Positions 10,333-19,690 of a stretch of 64,000 nucleotides of DNA are shown piece by piece. Location: assembly GCF_001646655.1 (NCBI RefSeq), contig NZ_LPZN01000041.1, positions 1-64,000 on the forward strand, read 5' to 3'. This stretch comes from Rhodococcus gordoniae (GTDB lineage Bacteria > Actinomycetota > Actinomycetes > Mycobacteriales > Mycobacteriaceae). Within the stretch, counting starts at the first letter, position 1. Each line of letters begins with the position of its first letter. Below the pieces are notes generated by a model. The model searched no databases and was not told the DNA's origin. It worked only from the letters and a program-made list of their open reading frames with translations. The position numbers and the translations under genes were made by a program.

Positions 10333-10416
10333 GTGCAGAACCGCCACGAGCTGATGCTCACCCGACGCCGCGCAGTCGATCTGTGCCGCCTCGGTGGCTG
10401 TTGTTGTCCCTGCTGA
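10333..10416 (+). CDS. Polycysteine leader peptide, probable cysteine attenuator
   Basis: This 27-residue open frame begins at GTG 10333 and ends at TGA 10416. Its C-terminus reads LCRLGGCCCPC, with five cysteines among the last ten residues. In mycobacteria, leaderless short ORFs ending in a cysteine tract act as cysteine-responsive attenuators of downstream sulfur genes: when charged tRNA-Cys is scarce, stalled ribosomes change the state of the downstream RNA. Here a TANNNT box sits 7 nt upstream, and a DUF4395-sulfurtransferase-DUF1416 operon follows after 114 bp that contains short GC-rich hairpins. It is an independent transcription unit from the upstream thioredoxin gene. Confidence 0.85.
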   Translation: MQNRHELMLTRRRAVDLCRLGGCCCPC

Positions 10417-10530
10417 ACGTGTCGGCGGGTTCGTCCCGACGCTGCGGCTGACGCCGCTTCCACCGATACGTCGCCCCGCGGTAGTACGTCGCCTCCGCCC
10501 AGCGAATCAGAATCCAGCAGGAGCTTCTCC

Positions 10531-10995
10531 ATGTCCGTATCCACTTCCGGCACGCCCGGACGGCAGGTCGACGTGCGCGGCCCCCGATTCGCGGCGTGGA
10601 TCACGACCGGCGTCCTCGTCGTCGTCCTGATCGTCGCCGCCTTCTCTCCCGTCGCTGCATCCGTACTCCTGGCCCTGCAGACGATCGTGTTCGCTCTCGG
10701 AGCGGCACTCGGCCCGCGACGCAGCCCGTACGGTGCACTGTTCGCGCGGCTCGTCGCTCCCCGCCTCGGTGCTCCGATCGAGACCGAGCCGGTGGAGCCG
10801 CTGCGGTTCGCGCAGCTCGTCGGATTCGTCTTCGCCCTCGTCGGAACCGTCGCGTTCTTCGCCGGCGCGACCGTCGTGGGCTCGGTGGCGGCCGGCTTCG
10901 CGCTGTTCGCGGCACTGCTCAACGCCGCCTTCGGCGTGTGTCTCGGCTGCCGGATCCACCCGCTGGTCGCTCGGATGCGTCGCGTGCCCGCCTGA
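10531..10995 (+). CDS. DUF4395 integral membrane protein
   Basis: The 154-residue product has four predicted membrane helices: two near 23-60 and two in the C-terminal half (RFAQLVGFVFALVGTVAFF and VVGSVAAGFALFAALL). The family signature near the end, GVCLGCRIHPL, contains two cysteines and a histidine. The function is unknown. DUF4395 genes often sit beside rhodanese-type sulfurtransferases, and here one follows 101 bp downstream, so a role in sulfur or redox trafficking is an inference from context. AGGAG lies 9 nt before the ATG. Confidence 0.88.
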   Translation: MSVSTSGTPGRQVDVRGPRFAAWITTGVLVVVLIVAAFSPVAASVLLALQTIVFALGAALGPRRSPYGALFARLVAPRLGAPIETEPVEPLRFAQLVGFVFALVGTVAFFAGATVVGSVAAGFALFAALLNAAFGVCLGCRIHPLVARMRRVPA

Positions 10996-11096
10996 CCGGC
11001 GGTCACCGGACTCGACACCCTCACCTCCACCGGCACGGAGCCCGCCCGGGTTCCGGTCCCGCAAACCTCCCGATTCCCTCACCGAAAGGAACACCC

Positions 11097-11933
11097 ATGG
11101 CTCGCTCCGATGTCCTGGTCTCCGCCGACTGGGCAGAGCAGAACCTCCACGCGCCGAAGACCGTTTTCGTCGAGGTCGACGAGGACACCAGCGCCTACGA
11201 CGGTGGCCACATCGAAGGTGCCGTCAAGCTCGACTGGCGCAAGGACCTGCAGGACGGCGTCCGCCGCGACTTCCTGAACCGCGAGCAGTTCTCCGAGCTC
11301 CTCTCGCGCAAGGGCATCGCGAACGACGACACGGTCGTGCTGTACGGCGGAAACAACAACTGGTTCGCGGCGTACGCCTACTGGTACTTCACGCTGTACG
11401 GCCACCAGGACGTCAAGCTCGTCGACGGCGGCCGCAAGAAGTGGGAGCTCGACGGCCGTCCGCTGTCGAAGGACGAGGTCACCCGTCCGGCCACCGAATA
11501 CAAGGCCGCCGAGCCCGACTACTCCATCCGCGCCTTCCGCGACGAGGTCATCGATTCGATCGGCACCAAGAACATCGTCGACGTGCGTTCGCCCGACGAG
11601 TTCTCCGGCAAGATCCTCGCTCCGGCCCACCTGCCGCAGGAGCAGGCGCAGCAGCGCGGCCACGTCCCCGGTGCCATCAACATCCCGTGGAGCACCACCG
11701 CCAACGAGGACGGCACCTTCAAGTCCGACGAGGAACTCGAGAAGCTGTACGCCGAGAAGGGCTTCGACGACAGCAAGGAGACCATCGCCTACTGCCGTAT
11801 CGGTGAGCGCTCGAGCCACACCTGGTTCGTGCTGCAGGAGATCCTCGGCAAGCAGAATGTGAAGAACTACGACGGCAGCTGGGTCGAGTACGGCTCGCTC
11901 GTCGGCGCCCCGATCGAACTGGAGGTCAACTGA
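11097..11933 (+). CDS. Thiosulfate sulfurtransferase (rhodanese), CysA2-like
   Basis: The 278-residue protein has two rhodanese domains. The C-terminal one is active, with the persulfide loop CRIGERS and catalytic Cys233. The N-terminal one lacks the Cys (Asn-rich YGGNNNWF at that place). It transfers sulfane sulfur from thiosulfate to acceptors such as cyanide or cellular thiols, in the cytoplasm. AAAGGA precedes the ATG. It is followed 2 bp later by the DUF1416 gene, an arrangement conserved in mycobacteria (cysA2-sseC2). It is probably controlled by the upstream cysteine leader. Confidence 0.94.
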   Translation: MARSDVLVSADWAEQNLHAPKTVFVEVDEDTSAYDGGHIEGAVKLDWRKDLQDGVRRDFLNREQFSELLSRKGIANDDTVVLYGGNNNWFAAYAYWYFTLYGHQDVKLVDGGRKKWELDGRPLSKDEVTRPATEYKAAEPDYSIRAFRDEVIDSIGTKNIVDVRSPDEFSGKILAPAHLPQEQAQQRGHVPGAINIPWSTTANEDGTFKSDEELEKLYAEKGFDDSKETIAYCRIGERSSHTWFVLQEILGKQNVKNYDGSWVEYGSLVGAPIELEVN

Positions 11934-11935
11934 AC

Positions 11936-12241
11936 ATGTGTGGAGCACCCGTCCAGACCCAGACCCTGCCCGCCGGCGTGGACACCGAGAAGGAGACGGT
12001 CATCACCGGCCGCGTCCTGAACGCCGACGGTGAGCCCGTGGGCGGCGCGTTCGTGCGCCTGCTCGACGGCACCGACGAGTTCACGGCCGAGGTCGTCGCT
12101 TCGGCGACCGGCGACTTCCGTTTCTTCGCCGCTCCCGGCGACTGGAAGATCCGCGCTCTGTCGAGCTCCGGCAACGGCACCTCCACCGTGAGCCCCACCG
12201 CTCCCGGCGTGCACAACGTCGATGTGACGGTCGCGAAGTAG
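11936..12241 (+). CDS. DUF1416 protein (SseC-like)
   Basis: This is a 101-residue small protein with a near-N-terminal Cys (MCGAPVQTQ) and a carboxypeptidase-regulatory-like beta-sandwich (VITGRVLNADGEPVGGAFVRLLD, in shorter pieces ITGRVLN and GGAFVRL). The family always accompanies the preceding sulfurtransferase in mycolata, so it is presumed to be its partner, although the biochemical role is not established. It starts 2 bp after the sulfurtransferase stop and ends 17 bp before a strong terminator. Confidence 0.88.
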   Translation: MCGAPVQTQTLPAGVDTEKETVITGRVLNADGEPVGGAFVRLLDGTDEFTAEVVASATGDFRFFAAPGDWKIRALSSSGNGTSTVSPTAPGVHNVDVTVAK

Positions 12242-12258
12242 CACGACCGGAACACTCA

Positions 12259-12294
12259 CGAAGGGCTCTGCTCCATCAGGAGCGGAGCCCTTCG
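12259..12294 (+). terminator. Terminator of the sulfur operon
   Basis: A 16-bp stem with a single T-G mismatch (CGAAGGGCTCTGCTCC, loop ATCA, GGAGCGGAGCCCTTCG) lies 17 bp after the DUF1416 stop. Confidence 0.85.
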
Positions 12295-12316
12295 TCGTAC
12301 CGGAAGAGCCGCCGTC

Positions 12317-12322
12317 TAGAAT
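12317..12322 (+). promoter_or_regulatory. -10 element (TAGAAT) of the 32-residue membrane gene
   Basis: TAGAAT lies 6 nt before GTG 12329 with no ribosome site between, which implies a leaderless mRNA. Confidence 0.65.
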
Positions 12323-12328
12323 GACCGC

Positions 12329-12427
12329 GTGGTCATCTTCTTCGAAATCCTGCTGGTCGCCGCAGCGCTGCTCATCACCTGGTTTGCGCTCTACACCATC
12401 TACCGTGTCGTCTCCGACGGATCGTGA
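12329..12427 (+). CDS. 32-residue single-pass membrane protein (unknown)
   Basis: GTG 12329 to TGA 12427 encodes 32 residues, nearly all one hydrophobic helix ([18 protein letters not shown]) followed by a short polar tail ending VSDGS. It is supported by three things: a good -10 box at leaderless spacing, a 4-nt GTGA overlap with the nitrobindin-like gene downstream, and a plausible membrane helix. It is too short for routine gene calling. No function can be assigned; translation coupling to the next gene is likely. Confidence 0.7.
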   Translation: MVIFFEILLVAAALLITWFALYTIYRVVSDGS

Positions 12428-13086
12428 CGAACGGCGGATCGGACGGTACGCGGCGTAGCGGCGACGAGGCGATCGCCCGCGCCGCCGAACGCGCTCGCGT
12501 CACCGCCGAGCTGAACATCCCCGTCCTGTCCGGGCTCCCGGGCGCCGAGGACACCGCGAACCTGCGGCTCGGCCCCGACCTGAACCCCGCCCTCCTCGCC
12601 GTCCTGCCGCTGGTCGGGGTGTGGCGCGGCGAGGGCGAAGCCAACGATCCCGAGACCGGCGACTACCCGTTCGGTCAGCAGATCACCGTCGCGCACAACG
12701 GCGGCCCGTATCTCGTGTGGGAGGCGCGTTCGTGGCGTCTCGACGAATCGGGTGCCTACGCGGGCGAGGATCGGCGCGAGAGCGGCTTCTGGCGTGTGTC
12801 CGGAACGGGCGCACCCGACAGCGACGATCCCGAGACGCTCGAACTGCTGCTGACGCACAGCTCCGGCGTCGTCGAGCTGTTCTACGGCACCGCCCTCACG
12901 CAGTCCTCGTGGGAGCTGGCGACCGACGTGGTGATCCGCACCAAGTCCGGTGAGGTCGTCGGCGGAGCGAAGCGCCTCTACGGCATCGTCGAGGGTGGCG
13001 ATCTCGCCTACGTCGAGGAGCGCGTCACCGCCGACGGCGAGCTGAAGCCCCGGATGTCCGCCCGCTTGTCACGCCATATCGGCTGA
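12424..13086 (+). CDS. Nitrobindin-like (DUF1794, FABP-like) beta-barrel protein
   Basis: The 220-residue product contains the nitrobindin-type lipocalin barrel: the N-terminal [11 protein letters not shown], the YPFGQQI segment, and a C-terminal strand pair ending [10 protein letters not shown]. In true nitrobindins this barrel holds a ferric heme that handles nitric oxide and peroxynitrite. The mycobacterial homologue in the same place (Rv0813c type) resembles fatty-acid-binding proteins and has been described as lacking the standard heme motif, so the ligand here is uncertain. About 60 N-terminal residues precede the barrel. The GTG start overlaps the small membrane gene. Confidence 0.82.
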   Translation: MTNGGSDGTRRSGDEAIARAAERARVTAELNIPVLSGLPGAEDTANLRLGPDLNPALLAVLPLVGVWRGEGEANDPETGDYPFGQQITVAHNGGPYLVWEARSWRLDESGAYAGEDRRESGFWRVSGTGAPDSDDPETLELLLTHSSGVVELFYGTALTQSSWELATDVVIRTKSGEVVGGAKRLYGIVEGGDLAYVEERVTADGELKPRMSARLSRHIG

Positions 13087-13154
13087 TCGAGCCTCTTCCC
13101 TCCGACCGGGCCGACCGGGCCTGATCCCCGACGGGGCGGCCCGGCCCGCTCCTG

Positions 13155-14942
13155 TCAGTCGTCCTTCAGGGCCGTCGTGCCCTGGTTTTCCCGTGCATGC
13201 GCGCCGCTCCCCCGCGCTCCGAGCGCCTCGAGTTCGTCCGCGTGTACCTTCGCGATGCCGGCATCCTCGGCATCGGTTCCGTCGTCCCCGCTCTCGTCGG
13301 GGATGGCCCGCGTCCGGACGACGACCTCGGGGGCCGGTAGTTCCTCGGCCGCCTCGAGGTCTTCGGCGGACCGCACCTCCGGCCACTGCCGGGTGACCGG
13401 TTCCGGCCGTTCGCCGAGGTCCTCACGGATACCGCGCACGAGGCTGTACATCATGACGAAGCCCATCACGAAGAACGGCAGACCCACCACGGTGATGACC
13501 TGCTGAAGTGCGTCCAGGCCGTCCTTGCCGGTCGCGACGAGCATGGTCGCGGCGACCAGGCCCATGAGCACCGCCCAGAACAGACGCTGGTGGATGGGCG
13601 CCTTCTCCTCGTGGCCGGAGGCCATCATGTCGAGCACCATGGCGGTCGAGTCCACCGAGGTCACGAAGAAGATCACCACCAGGATGATCGCGATCCCCGA
13701 GACCAGTCCGGTGAGCGGGAAGTTTCCGAGGAACTCGAACAGCGCACCCGGGATGTCGCCGTCGTCCACGACCCGTTCGACGAGACCGCCGTTGCCCTCG
13801 AGTTCGATGTGGAACGAGCCCATCCCGAAGATGCTGAACCAGATCACCGAGAACAGCACGGGCAGACCGAGGACACCGCCGACGAACTCGCGGATGGTCC
13901 GGCCTCGGGAGATGCGGGCGATGAAGATACCGACGAAAGGCGACCACGTGATGGTCCACGCCCAGTAGAAGACCGTCCAGGTGTTCTGCCAGCCGGAGTC
14001 GGCGAAGGTGTCGGTCCAGAACGCCAGTCGCGGCAGGGCCTCGGCGTAGATGCCGGCCGATTCGATCATGCCTTCGAGCAGGAACAGGCTCGGACCGGTG
14101 ACGAGCACGAAGACCAGCAGCATCACGGCCATGCCGATGTTGATGTTGGACAGACGTTTGATGCCCTTGTCGAGACCGAGAGCCACCGAGATACCGGCCA
14201 TCACCGTCACGACCGCGATGAGCGCGATCTGGATGATCCCGGATTCCTGAATGTCGAACAGCTGCGCGAGACCGGCGTTGATCTGCAGGGTGCCCAGGCC
14301 GACCGAGGTCGCGACCCCGAAGATCGTACCGATGATCGCCACGACGTCGATGGTCTTGCCGATGGGACCGTAGATACGGCCCCCGAGCAGGGGCGCGAAG
14401 ATCGAGCTGACGCGCGGCGGCAGGTGCCGTTTGTAGATGAAGTAGCCGAAGCCCAGGCCGGGCAACGCGAAGATGGTCCAGGTGTGCAGCCCGAAATGGT
14501 AGAGCGCGAAGCCCATGGCCTCTTCCGCAGCTTCCACCGACTGCGGCTCGACGTCCTGCATGGGTGGGTTCGCGAAGTGCGAGATCGGTTCTGCCACGCC
14601 CCAGAACATGAGAATGGTGCCGATACCGGCTGCGAACAACATGGCGAACCACGCCAGGGTCGAGTGCTCCGGCCGTTCGTCGTCACCGCCGAGCCGGACC
14701 CGGCCGTAGTGAGTGAAGGCGATTCCGACGAGGAACAGCAGGAAGGTCGTGACGCCCAGGATGTAGAACCATCCGAGATTCGTCATGATCCAGCTGGACG
14801 CAGTACTGAAGATCGAGTCGACGCTGTCGGTGAAGGCGATCGTCACTACGACGAAGAGCAGCGCGATGATCGCGGACGAGAAGAAAATCCCCGGTGACGT
14901 GCGTAATTTCAACGAATCGTGAGCTTTTTGAAGTACCGGCAC
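13155..14942 (-). CDS. BCCT-family osmolyte (betaine/choline/carnitine) transporter
   Basis: This is a sodium- or proton-coupled importer of compatible solutes in the cytoplasmic membrane. It has twelve predicted helices, the family Trp-rich signature YWAWTITWSPFVGIFIARIS, and AAGIGTILMFWGVAEP in an early helix. A charged C-terminal tail of about 85 residues may sense osmotic stress, as in other members. The start is uncertain: GTG 14942 gives 595 residues, while GTG 14978 would add twelve residues including two Cys. It stands alone, 281 bp from cydC, with a long structured inverted repeat upstream. Confidence 0.93.
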   Translation of the reverse strand: MPVLQKAHDSLKLRTSPGIFFSSAIIALLFVVVTIAFTDSVDSIFSTASSWIMTNLGWFYILGVTTFLLFLVGIAFTHYGRVRLGGDDERPEHSTLAWFAMLFAAGIGTILMFWGVAEPISHFANPPMQDVEPQSVEAAEEAMGFALYHFGLHTWTIFALPGLGFGYFIYKRHLPPRVSSIFAPLLGGRIYGPIGKTIDVVAIIGTIFGVATSVGLGTLQINAGLAQLFDIQESGIIQIALIAVVTVMAGISVALGLDKGIKRLSNINIGMAVMLLVFVLVTGPSLFLLEGMIESAGIYAEALPRLAFWTDTFADSGWQNTWTVFYWAWTITWSPFVGIFIARISRGRTIREFVGGVLGLPVLFSVIWFSIFGMGSFHIELEGNGGLVERVVDDGDIPGALFEFLGNFPLTGLVSGIAIILVVIFFVTSVDSTAMVLDMMASGHEEKAPIHQRLFWAVLMGLVAATMLVATGKDGLDALQQVITVVGLPFFVMGFVMMYSLVRGIREDLGERPEPVTRQWPEVRSAEDLEAAEELPAPEVVVRTRAIPDESGDDGTDAEDAGIAKVHADELEALGARGSGAHARENQGTTALKDD

Positions 14943-15010
14943 CCCCTCGGGGTACCCACAACGGATGATCTTGCACACCCGGAATGCCGACCTCGCCCGA
15001 GACGCGGACA

Positions 15011-15087
15011 GCCCCCGAGCCGCACCGCCGGACGGATCTCTTTCGCATCTCGGCGGTCCCGATCGGACGGACCGGGAACTCGGGGGC
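15011..15087 (-). other. Nested inverted repeat upstream of the BCCT transporter
   Basis: An outer 9-bp pair (GCCCCCGAG at 15011-15019 with CTCGGGGGC at 15079-15087) encloses an inner 7-bp pair (ACCGCCG at 15024-15030 with CGGCGGT at 15051-15057). On the minus strand this lies 70-145 nt before the transporter start, where it could be a folded 5' leader. There is no T run, and the cydC end lies beyond it. I do not recognise a known riboswitch class. Confidence 0.4.
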
Positions 15088-15223
15088 CGGGTGACTACCT
15101 GGGATTCGCCAGCCGCACGCGGTCGGTGAATTCCGTCGTCGGCAAGCAGCTAGCGGGTAGCCACCTCACGCGTCCGAATATCATTCACTTCCAGACCACC
15201 TCCTTCCTCGTGTACCTGCGAAA

Positions 15224-16903
15224 TTACGCCTCGCCCGGGGAGCTGTGCAACGGATTTTTCTCGACGCGAACGACCAGGTCGGCGGCCGTGTCCGCGGGTA
15301 GGCGGTGGGTGACCACCACGACGCTGCGTTCGGGGCCGACCAGACACGCATCCCGGTCCAGGAGGAGCCGCTGCAGCCGCTCCGCGCTCTCGTCGTCGAG
15401 ATGCTCCGTGGGTTCGTCGAGCAACAGGATCCGCGTGGGCGACAGCAGGGCCCGGGCCAGCAGGATACGACGGCGTTGTCCACCGGAGACCGTGCGGGCC
15501 CCGGCTCCGAGAACGGTGTGGACGCCCTGCGGGAGTCCGTCCACCCACTCCCCCAGCCCCACCGCCCCGAGGGCGGCCGACGCCTCGGTCTCGTCCACGT
15601 CACCCCGCGCCACGCGCAGGTTCTCGAGGATCGACGTGTCGAACAGGTGGGCGTCCTCCGCGAAGAACCCGATCTGCCGGCGCACCGCACCGGGATCGAT
15701 GTCCGCGAGGTCGACACCGTCGAGGGTCACCGTGCCCTGGCGTGGGTCGAGCAACCCCGCGAGTGTCATGAGCACGGTGGTCTTGCCGCTGCCGCTGCCG
15801 CCCACGATCGCGACGCGACAACCCGGCCGCACGTCGAGGTCGACCGGTTCGGTGGCCGGTCCGCCGGGCCATCCACCTCGTAGCCCCTCCGCACGCAGCC
15901 GGCCGGGGCCGTGGGCCGGTGCGGTGCCGTGCGGGACCGTCCGATCGGCGCGGTCGAGCAGATCAGTGATACGACGGGCTGCCAGGCGTGCTCGGTTGAG
16001 GGTCTGCGCGGCGGCCGGCAGTGCGGCGGTGGCCTCGAACGCCGACAGGGGCAGCAGGACGAGGACGCCGAGTGTCGTCGGGCTCATGGCCGCGGGTCCG
16101 GAACCGAAGACCGTGATGCCGACGAGAAGGGCACCGAGCACGCTCGCCCCCACGGCGAGGGGTGCGGCGGCGTCGGCGAACGCGGCGGGGACCGCCGACC
16201 GGTCGGTGGCGCGGACGGAGGCGACGTTCGCGGCGCGGGCCCGCCGGGTGAGCGGATCCAGCCGTCCCGCGACCCGCAGTTCCGCCGCGTGGTCCAGCAC
16301 CGTGACCGCGTCCTCGGTGAACCGGGTGCGGGCCGCGTTCGCATCGGCGTCCGCGCGTGCGGCCGCGCGTGCCGACAGCCACGGCGCGAGCAGCCCGGCG
16401 ACGAGCAGAGCCACCGCGAGCACCGCACCGGCGGCGGGCGCGATGACGGCGACGGTCGCGACCGCCGCGAGGGAGAGCACGGACGCGACGGCGATGGGCA
16501 CGAGTGCGCGCACCACGACGTCACCGAGGGCGTCGACGTCGGCGCCGGTGCGAGCGAGCAGATCGCCGCGACCGAGGCCCAGGGCAGCGGCCGGATCGCC
16601 GTCCGCGAGTCGCCGATAGAGATTCGCCCGGGCCGACGTCGTGCCGCGCAGAGCGGTCTCGTGCGTCGCCAGACGTTCGAAGTAGCGGAACAACCCGCGG
16701 GAGATGCCCAGTGCCCGTACCGCGACGACCGCGACGGTCAGGTCGAGGACGGGGGGCATCTCCCACGCGCGCACGATCAGCCACGCCGACAGGCCGGCGA
16801 GCAGCAGCGCGCTGCCGAGGGTCGCGACACCGGCGAGGACGGCGAGCAGCACCCGGCGCGGTTCGAGTTCGAGCAGGGCCATCGCGCGGCGCAGGTCCTT
16901 CAT
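15224..16903 (-). CDS. cydC: Heterodimeric ABC exporter subunit CydC
   Basis: CydC forms with CydD an exporter of reduced thiols needed to assemble cytochrome bd. The 559-residue protein has six membrane helices in the first half, then an ATPase domain with Walker A GGSGSGKTT, signature VSGGQRRRILLARALL and Walker B ILLLDEPTEHLD. It begins at ATG 16903, 19 bp after cydD. It is the last gene of cydABDC. Confidence 0.92.
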   Translation of the reverse strand: MKDLRRAMALLELEPRRVLLAVLAGVATLGSALLLAGLSAWLIVRAWEMPPVLDLTVAVVAVRALGISRGLFRYFERLATHETALRGTTSARANLYRRLADGDPAAALGLGRGDLLARTGADVDALGDVVVRALVPIAVASVLSLAAVATVAVIAPAAGAVLAVALLVAGLLAPWLSARAAARADADANAARTRFTEDAVTVLDHAAELRVAGRLDPLTRRARAANVASVRATDRSAVPAAFADAAAPLAVGASVLGALLVGITVFGSGPAAMSPTTLGVLVLLPLSAFEATAALPAAAQTLNRARLAARRITDLLDRADRTVPHGTAPAHGPGRLRAEGLRGGWPGGPATEPVDLDVRPGCRVAIVGGSGSGKTTVLMTLAGLLDPRQGTVTLDGVDLADIDPGAVRRQIGFFAEDAHLFDTSILENLRVARGDVDETEASAALGAVGLGEWVDGLPQGVHTVLGAGARTVSGGQRRRILLARALLSPTRILLLDEPTEHLDDESAERLQRLLLDRDACLVGPERSVVVVTHRLPADTAADLVVRVEKNPLHSSPGEA

Positions 16904-16922
16904 CGGGATTCCTCCGCGGCCC

Positions 16923-18640
16923 TCATCGGGTCACCTCCGTGATCGGTGCCGCGTGGACGGTGACGACCTCGTCCGCGATGGCGAGCAGGGTGGGGCGGTG
17001 CGCGACCACCACCACCGTCCGCCCGGCCGCGGCGAGACCGCGCAGTGTGTGGAGCACGGTGGCCTCGGTGTCTTCGTCGAGGTGGGCGGTCGGTTCGTCG
17101 AGCAGCAGCACCGGACGCGAGGAGGCGAGGGTGCGGGTGAGCGCCAGCCGCTGCCGTTGGCCGAGCGACAGACCTGTGCCGCCCGCCCCGACGACGGTCT
17201 CCCAGCCGTCCGGGAGTTCGGCGAGCACGCTGTCGAAACCGGTGGCCGCACAGACGTCGTCGAGGTCGGTGGTGTCCGGGTCGACACCGGTGAGCCGAAG
17301 ATTGCCGGCGAGGGTGCCCGGCAGCAGCACCGGTCGTTGCGGGAGCCACGCCACCTGCGACCACCAGCCCTCGTCGCCCACGACGGGCCGGCCGTCGACG
17401 GTCACGGCCCCTTCGCTCGGCTGGGCGAGACCGAGCAGCGCCAGCAGAGCCGTGGACTTGCCCGCCCCGTTGGCACCGGTGAGCGCGGTGATCTTCCCGG
17501 GACGGCAGACCGCGTCGAGTCGGTGCGGGGCGTTCCCGCCGCGTCCGGGGACGCTCATGCCGTCGAAGACGATCTCGCACATCTCCGCTCGGCCGGTGCC
17601 GATCGTTCTCGCGGACTCGCCTCGCGGGTGCACCTCGCCCGGAGCCGAGTCGAGCACGGCGAACGCCTTGTCGGCCGCGGCCATCCCGTCCTCGGCGGCG
17701 TGGAACTTGTTGCCGACGGTCCGCAGTGGGAGGTAGGCCTCTGGCGCGAGGATCAACGCGATGATGCCGGCTTCGAGGGGCATCGATCCGTAGACCAACC
17801 GCATACCGATACTCACGGCGACCAGCGCGACCGACAGCGTGGCAAGGAATTCCAGCACCGTTCCGGACAGGAAAGCCACGCGCAGAGCCGACATCGTGGT
17901 CGCGCGGTGCTCGTCGCCGAGTTCGCGCACGCGATCGGCGGGCCCCTTCTCGCGCCCGAGTGCGCGCAGTGTCGGGAGTCCCGCGAGCAGGTCGAGCAGT
18001 TGCGACGAGAGGGTGGTCATCGCGCGCAGGGTGCGGTCGGCCTTGCCCTTGGTGAGCAGGCCGATGAGGATCATGAAGATCGGGATCAGCGGGAGAGTGA
18101 CCACGACGATGATCGCCGAGGTGAGGTCGTGCACGGCGATCACGACGATCGTCACCGGCGTGAGGATCACCGCCAGCACCAGGGCCGGCAGGTAGCCGGT
18201 GAGATAGTCCTTCAGTCCGTCGAGCCCGCGGGTGAGGACCACCGCGATCTCGTCGCGTCGCGGATCGAGTGCTCGCGGAGGCAGATTCGCTGCGGCATCG
18301 AGGACGTCGTGCTCGAGTCCGGCGACCACGCGGGTCGCGGAACGGTGCGCGTACCGCGACTGCAACCACGTCACCGCGACCCGCACGACGATCGCCGCGG
18401 AGAGGATCACCAGTTCGGTCGTCCAGTCGGCGATCGACCGGGCGTCGGTGGTGATGACACCTGCGAGCACCCGGCCGATCATGAGCGCGGTGACGACGAC
18501 CATCACGACATCGACCACCGAGGTGGCCACCGTCAGGACGAGATATCCGCGAGCCGCGGCCGAGTAGCGCCACAACCGCGGGTCCACCGGTCCCCGCCGG
18601 CGCGCGGAGGCGTCGGCAGGGACGGAGGAGTGCGTCGTCG

Positions 18641-18644
<4 letters not shown>
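16923..18644 (-). CDS. cydD: Heterodimeric ABC exporter subunit CydD
   Basis: This is the partner of CydC. The GTG at 18644 (protein starting with a TTT-rich stretch, 573 residues) overlaps the cydB stop by 4 nt and is chosen over upstream in-frame starts that lie inside cydB. Six helices are followed by an ATPase with Walker A GANGAGKST, signature LSLGQRQRLALTRTLA (Leu-Ser-Leu-Gly in place of LSGGQ, a degenerate signature often seen in one half of heterodimeric exporters) and Walker B VLLLDEPTAHLD. Confidence 0.92.
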
Positions 18645-19678
<1,034 letters not shown>

Positions 19679-19690
19679 GTCCGCCCACTC

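Noticed and set aside
13105-13150. GC-rich imperfect inverted repeat between the nitrobindin-like gene and the BCCT gene
   Set aside because: Pairing is interrupted and partly due to simple GGCC repetition; a terminator is expected here but I could not support a clean stem.
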